The translations under genes and the position numbers were made by a program. Positions 6,248 through 10,590 of a stretch of 10,590 bases of DNA are shown piece by piece (the first letter of the stretch is position 1; every line of letters begins with the position of its first letter). Source of the stretch: an uncultured Spirochaetaceae bacterium (GTDB lineage Bacteria > Spirochaetota > Spirochaetia > Treponematales > UBA12059); contig CALKWG010000530.1 of assembly GCA_938004315.1 (NCBI GenBank), positions 1 through 10,590 of the forward strand, read 5' to 3'. The notes beneath the pieces are model-generated. The model worked only from the letters and a program-made list of their open reading frames with translations, searched no databases and was not told where the DNA came from.

Positions 6248-7615
6248 ATGAAGATCATCGTCGGACATAGCAACATGGACCTGGACTGCATCGGCTCCAT
6301 GGTCCTGGCCAAGTACCTGTTCCCCGAACACGTACCGGTACGCAGCCACCTCGTGCACCCGGTGGCGCGGAAGCTCATGCACCTCTACGAGCGCCGCCTG
6401 GCCCTGGCCACGGCGGCCGAGCTCAAGGGTAGGAGCCTCGCGCACGTGGTGGTGGTAGATACCCGCAGCATGGACCGCATCGCCGAGTACCTAAAGCAGG
6501 CCGGCGATTACTCGGGCGCGCGCTTCGAGGTCTTCGACCACCACCCGCAGGACGATAGGGACATCCCGAACGCCCTGGTGCACGAGCGGCCCTTCGGCGC
6601 CAACACGACCCAGCTGGGCCTGGAGCTCATGCGCCACGGCGTCTTCGTGGAGCCCGAGGATGCCACCATAGCGCTGACGGGCATCTACGCCGACACCGGC
6701 AACTTTACGCACGCCAACGTTTGCCAGGAGGACTTCGAGGTCGCATCCTTCCTCCTGGCTCAGGGCGCCTCGCTGACCATGGTCAAGGAATTCCTGGCGC
6801 CGCTGCAGGACAAACAGCAGGTTGTTCTGTTCCACGAGCTCTTACAGAAGCTGGAGCGCTCGCGCCACCGCGGGCACGAGGTGCACTCTTGCTTCATGGA
6901 GCTGGACGAGGACTGCCAGGGCCTAGGCTCGGTGCTGGAGCAGGCCTTCGAGGTGGAGCAGGCGGAGATCCTCATCGGCTTCTTCTTCTTCAAGAAAAAA
7001 GGCAAGCTCCTGATCATAGGCCGCGCGGCCAAGAGCGAGGCGAACATGGGCGAGCTCCTGGCGGCCTTCGGAGGCGGCGGGCATCGGCAGGCCGGGAGCG
7101 GGACGGTCAAGGCCGAGGACGGCCGCGCCGTGGCCGCCAAGGTGATGGACTACCTGGACGCGCTCCTGGAGCCGGCGCCCTCGGCGCGCGACATCATGAG
7201 CCCCGAGGTGGGTTGCCTCCGCGATAGCCAGACTCTGCTCGAGGCCTCGCTGGCGCTTGAGCGCATGGCCCATACCGGCGCGCCGGTGTTGAATGACGAA
7301 GGCGCGCCGGTGGGTTTCCTAACCCTGCGCGACATTTCCAAGGGCCGGCGCGGCGGTCAGATGCACGTGCCGGTGCGCACCTATATGTCCAAGAACCTCA
7401 TAAGCGCCGGACCACAGGCCTCGGTGCGCGAGCTCGGGGAGCTCCTCTTCGAGCGCGACATAGGCCACGTGCCGATACTGGACGGCGACAGGGTGGTAGG
7501 CATCGTGACGCGGGCGGATATCCTGGCCCACAAAAAGCGCGAGCGCGAGCGGCGTGAGGCCATCCTGGCAGCCGGCCGTTCGGCCGATAGCCGACCGGCC
7601 GCAGCACGAGCCTAG
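6248..7615 (+). CDS. DHH-DHHA1 phosphoesterase with tandem CBS domains
   Basis: The 455-residue protein begins with a DHH phosphoesterase domain: motif I GHSNMDLDCIGS (H7, D11, D13), motif II D71 in VVVVDTRS, motif III D97-H98-H99, and motif IV D149 in GIYADTGNF. These are the usual metal ligands for two Mn or Mg ions. A DHHA1 substrate domain follows, with GGGGHRQAGSG at 275-285. Two CBS domains come next, about 313-365 (ARDIMSPEV...) and 376-428 (VRTYMSKNL...VVGIVTRADIL); CBS pairs usually bind adenine nucleotides. The same order forms the front half of long CCA-adding/poly(A)-polymerase-like proteins. Here the frame stops after the CBS pair and a terminator follows, so no nucleotidyltransferase is attached. 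A nucleotide-regulated role on short oligonucleotides or cyclic dinucleotides is possible but not shown. The start is set by the ATG one base after the dyad. Convergent with argH. Confidence 0.85.
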   Translation: MKIIVGHSNMDLDCIGSMVLAKYLFPEHVPVRSHLVHPVARKLMHLYERRLALATAAELKGRSLAHVVVVDTRSMDRIAEYLKQAGDYSGARFEVFDHHPQDDRDIPNALVHERPFGANTTQLGLELMRHGVFVEPEDATIALTGIYADTGNFTHANVCQEDFEVASFLLAQGASLTMVKEFLAPLQDKQQVVLFHELLQKLERSRHRGHEVHSCFMELDEDCQGLGSVLEQAFEVEQAEILIGFFFFKKKGKLLIIGRAAKSEANMGELLAAFGGGGHRQAGSGTVKAEDGRAVAAKVMDYLDALLEPAPSARDIMSPEVGCLRDSQTLLEASLALERMAHTGAPVLNDEGAPVGFLTLRDISKGRRGGQMHVPVRTYMSKNLISAGPQASVRELGELLFERDIGHVPILDGDRVVGIVTRADILAHKKRERERREAILAAGRSADSRPAAARA

Positions 7616-7620
7616 GGGAG

Positions 7621-7666
7621 CCGCGGGATCGCCGGCGCCGGCTTTCGCGGCGGCGGAAGCCCGCGG
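7621..7666. other. GC-rich hairpin in the convergent gene junction
   Basis: CCGCGGG (7621-7627) pairs with CCCGCGG (7660-7666), and the self-complementary gccggcgccggc (7631-7642) lies inside. It begins six bases after the DHH-CBS stop. There is no T tract directly after it, so it probably aids the neighbouring terminator or slows polymerase on both strands. Confidence 0.5.
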
Positions 7667-7667
7667 C

Positions 7668-7727
7668 AGGGGGCGCGTCAAAGCCGGGTCCTCCGCTTTC
7701 GCTCTCGTGGCGCCCCCTTATCTTATT
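7668..7727 (+). terminator. Terminator between the DHH-CBS gene and argH
   Basis: AGGGGGCGC (7668-7676) and GCGCCCCCT (7710-7718) form a perfect nine-bp stem. The large loop has its own AAAGC/GCTTT stem (7680-7684 and 7695-7699). On the + strand it is followed by the T-rich ttatcttatt (7718-7727), a broken rather than continuous U tract. On the - strand it lies just past the argH stop, but no T run follows there, so it serves mainly the + strand transcript. Confidence 0.55.
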
Positions 7728-7739
7728 ATAACTACCTAC

Positions 7740-9134
7740 TCAGGGCGTAAGGCTGAAGGCCTTGAGGCGCTCGAGCTCCGCGCGGACCGTGGCGGGGGCC
7801 GGGCCGCCGGTCAGGGAGCGGCGCGCGACGCAGGCGGCCGGCTCGAGCCAAGGGCCTAGGGCGGCGACGTCGATCTTGGCGACCCTGAACAGAGGGCTGG
7901 CCGCGTCGAAGTCAGCCGCTGAAAGATCGGCGAGGCGCGCGCCCTTCTGGTCCGCCACGGCGATGGCCGCCTTGACCGCGCCGTAGGCGTCGCGGAACGG
8001 CAGGCCCTTGAGCACGAGGAGCTCGGCTAGGTCGGTCGCCTCGGCGTGGCCCGAATCCAAGGCGGCGCGCATGGCGCCGGGCTTGGGCTCGAGCGAGGCG
8101 ACGAGCAGGGCGAAGGCCTCGAGCGCCCCGTCCACGGCGCGGACGAGGGAGAAGAGCGTCGCCTTGTCCTCCTGCAGGTCGCGGGCGTAGCCTAGGGGCA
8201 CGCCCTTCTGCATGGTTAAGAGGGCCATGAGCGCGCCGAAGGCGGGGCCCGCCTTGCCGCGGATGAGCTCGGCGACGTCGGGGTTGCGCTTCTGCGGCAT
8301 AATGCTCGAGCCGGTGGAGCAGCTCGGTTTTAATCCCATGAAGCCGTACTCGGCGCCGGTCCAGAGGATAATCTCTTCACAATAGCGCGACAGATGCATG
8401 AAGAGGCTTGAGGCGGCCGCGGCGTAGTCGACGCAGGCGTCGCGGTCGGCGGTGGCGTCCATGGCGTTGCGGCTGGGGCGGGCGAAGCCTAAGGCGCGGG
8501 CCGTGGCCTCGCGGTCCAGGGGCAGGCCCGAGCCGGCGACGGCGCCCGAGCCTAAGGGGCACTCGTCGGCGCGGCGGCGGGCGCTTAGGAAGCGGTCGGC
8601 GTCGCGCTCCAAGGCCGCGGCCCAGGCGGCCAGGTGATAGGCCAGGGTGATGGGCTGGGCTCGGCGCATGTGGGTGTAGGCGGGCATGAGGGTCTCCGCG
8701 TTCGGCTCGGCCAGGGCGACGAGGGCACGGACGGCCGCCTTGACGCCTGCCTCGGCGCGGAGGAAGGCGGCGCGCAGGTACAGCCTGAGGTCTAGGGCGA
8801 CTTGGTCGTTGCGGCTGCGCCCGGCGTGGACGGCCTTGCCGGCGGGCCCCAGGTGCGCGACGAGCTCGGCCTCGACGAAGGAGTGGACGTCCTCGGCGCT
8901 CTCGTCGACTTTAAGTTCGCCGGAGCGAGCTGCTTTGAGCATGTCTTCTAAGGCTTCAACCAGGGCGGCCGCGTCGGGCTTGGGCACTATGCCGCGTTCG
9001 CCGAGCATACGAGCATGCGCTATCGAACCAGCGAGGTCCTCTTCTAAAAGCTCCTTGTCCACGCTGACGCTGGACATGAACGCCTCGGCGCGGGGGTCGA
9101 GGGCGCCCGGCTCGGTCTCCCATAGTTTCTTCAC
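7740..9134 (-). CDS. argH: Argininosuccinate lyase
   Basis: This enzyme cleaves argininosuccinate to arginine and fumarate, the last step of arginine synthesis; it is a cytoplasmic tetramer. The family signature GSSIMPQKRNPDVAELIRGK (about residues 275-294) holds the catalytic Ser loop. The catalytic His is in MPAYTHMRRAQPIT (H155), and the other conserved blocks are GRSRNDQVALD and CPLGSGAVAG. The usual HTGRSRNDQ reads HAGRSRNDQ here, a single Thr-to-Ala change. Length is 464 residues, normal for the family. I start at GTG 9134 because GAAGGAG (9144-9150) sits nine bases upstream. A TTG at 9152 would add six residues but would put that ribosome site inside the gene. It follows argG by 77 bases on the same strand, and the gap has a GC-rich imperfect hairpin but no promoter I can defend; argG-argH is probably one operon. 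Confidence 0.95.
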   Translation of the reverse strand: MKKLWETEPGALDPRAEAFMSSVSVDKELLEEDLAGSIAHARMLGERGIVPKPDAAALVEALEDMLKAARSGELKVDESAEDVHSFVEAELVAHLGPAGKAVHAGRSRNDQVALDLRLYLRAAFLRAEAGVKAAVRALVALAEPNAETLMPAYTHMRRAQPITLAYHLAAWAAALERDADRFLSARRRADECPLGSGAVAGSGLPLDREATARALGFARPSRNAMDATADRDACVDYAAAASSLFMHLSRYCEEIILWTGAEYGFMGLKPSCSTGSSIMPQKRNPDVAELIRGKAGPAFGALMALLTMQKGVPLGYARDLQEDKATLFSLVRAVDGALEAFALLVASLEPKPGAMRAALDSGHAEATDLAELLVLKGLPFRDAYGAVKAAIAVADQKGARLADLSAADFDAASPLFRVAKIDVAALGPWLEPAACVARRSLTGGPAPATVRAELERLKAFSLTP

Positions 9135-9143
9135 GCTTTTCGT

Positions 9144-9150
9144 CTCCTTC
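9144..9150 (-). promoter_or_regulatory. Ribosome binding site that decides the argH start
   Basis: Read on the - strand this is GAAGGAG, followed by nine bases and then GTG at 9134-9132. The TTG at 9152-9150 runs into the site itself, so it cannot use it. Confidence 0.6.
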
Positions 9151-9211
9151 AAAAGACTGAGGGACGGCGGGCCGCGGCTTTAGGCCGGCCGCCCTTCCTA
9201 GTATGGCGCTT

Positions 9212-10590
9212 CTACGACGCGCTGGCCAGATGGAGCGACGCGTCGCGCTCCTTGGCGGCCGAGATGATGCCCACGTGGGAGAGGCTCGCGCTCGAGGCGT
9301 AGGGGCTGAGCCCGAGAGCCTCGCCGCCCGCGGGCGGGAGAGCCATGTCGCAGTCGGCGTTGTAGGAGCCCTTGCAGGTCGCGTCGCCTACGGCCGCCTT
9401 CGCCGCCAAGCCGGCGACCTTGGCCGCGCCTGCGGCCGACGAAGCGGCGAGCCTCTTCTTCATAAGGCCCCGCGCCTTGACCGGGAGCGATAAAAGATTA
9501 ATGAAGCCGCTGGCGTCATGGTGGTCGAAGAGAGGGCCGGTGGCGAAGCTGGCCAGGCTATGGTCATAGAGCGAATAGGGCGACGATGCGCCGGCGGCGA
9601 TCATGGAGCCTTTATAGAGCTTCATTTTTACGACGCCGCTCACTACTTCTTGCGTCGAGTCGACGAAGGCCTTGAGCGCATCCATGAGGGGGCTGAACCA
9701 ATCGCCTTCGTACAGGAGCTCGGCAAAGCGCTGGGCCGCCAGCTGCTTGAACGAGAGGGTCTTCCGATCCAGGCATAGCTCCTCGAGCTTGCCGTGGGCG
9801 GCCATGATGACCGTACCGGCCGGCGTCTCATAGACGCCCCGGCTCTTCATGCCCACGACCCGGTTCTCCACCATGTCGAGTATGCCGACGCCATGCCTCC
9901 CGGCCATGACGTTGAGCGCCGCGATGAGCTCGACGCCGCCGAGTTTCAGGCCGTTGAGGCTCACCGGCACGCCGCCTTCGAAGCCCAGCTCGACGTACTC
10001 AGGTCTCTCGGGCGCCTTATCGGGCGTCGAGCACATCTTGAGCATGCCCTCCCACAACGGCTCGAGCGAGGGGTCCTCGAGGGAGAGGCCCTCGTGGCTG
10101 ATATGCCAGAGGTTATCGTCGCGGCTGTATGAGTCGTCCTTCTTGGTCGGCACGGGTATGCCCCGAGCCTCCAGGTAGGCGATCTCCTCCTCGCGGCTGG
10201 CTAGATCCCAGATCCGCCAGGGGGCGATGATCTCCATCTCCGGGGCGAAGGCCTTGATGCCGAGCTCGAAGCGTATCTGGTCGTTGCCCTTGCCGGTGCA
10301 GCCGTGGGCTATGGCGTCCGCGCCGACGGCGAGGGCTAGCTCGGCCAGGCCTTTGGCGATCAGGGGCCGGGCCGCCGAGGTCCCCAGGAGGTATTTGCCC
10401 TCGTAGAGCCCGCCGGACTTCACGAGGGGCCAGAGGTAGCCTTCTACGAATTCCTTCTTTAGGTCCTGGACGACGAAGGAGCTCGCGCCGGAGGCGAGGG
10501 CCCTGGCCTTGAGCACCGACCAGTCGGCGGCTTGGCCCACGTCGCCGCAAACGGCGATCACTTCGCAGTCGTAATTTTCTTTTAACCAAG
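9212..10590 (-). CDS. argG: Argininosuccinate synthase, 5' end outside window, with C-terminal extension
   Basis: It joins citrulline and aspartate with ATP to give argininosuccinate. The frame stays open to the window edge, where WLKENYDCEVIAVCGDVGQ aligns with the usual segment after the ATP-binding SGGxDTS loop; that loop and about 22 residues lie beyond 10590. Conserved blocks seen are EGKYLLGTSAARPLIAK, AIAHGCTGKGNDQIRFE, IAPWR, GRHGVGILDMVENRVVGMKSRG, YETPAGT, DSTQEVVSG and SPYSLYD. Normal ArgG ends soon after the GFIxLxxLPxKV motif, here GFINLLSLPVKARGLMKKRLA. This protein continues for about 77 more residues (DNA 9215-9445), rich in Ala and Ser with two Cys, giving roughly 480 residues instead of about 400. 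No frameshift is needed to explain it. First gene of argG-argH. Confidence 0.95.
   Translation of the reverse strand, partial: WLKENYDCEVIAVCGDVGQAADWSVLKARALASGASSFVVQDLKKEFVEGYLWPLVKSGGLYEGKYLLGTSAARPLIAKGLAELALAVGADAIAHGCTGKGNDQIRFELGIKAFAPEMEIIAPWRIWDLASREEEIAYLEARGIPVPTKKDDSYSRDDNLWHISHEGLSLEDPSLEPLWEGMLKMCSTPDKAPERPEYVELGFEGGVPVSLNGLKLGGVELIAALNVMAGRHGVGILDMVENRVVGMKSRGVYETPAGTVIMAAHGKLEELCLDRKTLSFKQLAAQRFAELLYEGDWFSPLMDALKAFVDSTQEVVSGVVKMKLYKGSMIAAGASSPYSLYDHSLASFATGPLFDHHDASGFINLLSLPVKARGLMKKRLAASSAAGAAKVAGLAAKAAVGDATCKGSYNADCDMALPPAGGEALGLSPYASSASLSHVGIISAAKERDASLHLASAS

Noticed and set aside
6995..7000. A6 run in the DHH-CBS gene as a possible programmed frameshift site
   Set aside because: The codon phase (AAG AAA AAA GGC) is not that of a canonical X-XXY-YYZ slippery heptamer. 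The zero frame gives a complete DHHA1 and both CBS domains, so no shift is needed.
8686..9183. Long + strand open frame opposite argH (165 codons), with similar ones at 8408-8650 and 7554-7859
   Set aside because: These are open because of high GC in the antisense of a well-conserved gene. The products are Arg/Ala/Ser-rich with no domain, and there is no ribosome site.
10113..10589. Open - strand frame of 158 codons at the window end
   Set aside because: It overlaps argG in another frame and its product is an Arg-rich shadow. The argG frame has clear conserved motifs through this region.
1..10590. CRISPR arrays, tRNA or rRNA genes, insertion sequences, prophage genes, riboswitches
   Set aside because: No spaced direct repeats, cloverleaf-like stretches, transposase or phage-type products or known riboswitch cores were seen on reading both strands.

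Overview
The window looks like chromosomal DNA from an anaerobic, GC-rich bacterium (roughly two thirds G+C by eye). Anaerobiosis is inferred from an oxygen-sensitive glycyl radical enzyme with its radical-SAM activase. The phylum cannot be fixed from sequence alone. A GC-rich member of the Spirochaetota is one guess, based only on overall gene flavour and a loose lipoprotein-type signal. CTAG tetramers and CTA, TTA and ATA codons are common despite the high GC. No mobile element, tRNA, rRNA or CRISPR array was seen, and genes fill nearly all of the window.

Left part (1-3564, + strand): the end of a GntR/FCD-type regulator overlaps a glycyl radical enzyme activase by the stop/start motif GTGA. 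One base after the activase stop comes a 786-residue glycyl radical enzyme. Its recognisable active-site residues match trans-4-hydroxy-L-proline dehydratase (HypD) at one constant offset. The three genes read as a regulated module that converts hydroxyproline to pyrroline-5-carboxylate; the reductase that would make proline is not in the window.

Middle part (3565-6199, + strand): an exported protein with a formylglycine-generating-enzyme-like (SUMF1) domain is followed by a good intrinsic terminator. Next comes a tight three-gene operon: an ECF-type sigma factor, a 121-residue single-pass membrane protein, and a 159-residue four-helix membrane protein with weak MotA/TolQ-like character. Sigma and membrane partners are coupled by overlapping starts and stops, which suggests an envelope-sensing sigma/anti-sigma module of unfamiliar make-up. 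This is the best candidate for something undescribed here.

Right part (6200-10590): a DHH-DHHA1-CBS-CBS protein (+) begins right after a 30-bp near-perfect dyad that covers its probable -10 box. It converges, over strong hairpins, with argG-argH on the - strand. ArgG (its first ~22 residues lie beyond the window) carries an unusual Ala/Ser-rich C-terminal extension of about 77 residues. ArgG and ArgH make arginine from citrulline and aspartate.
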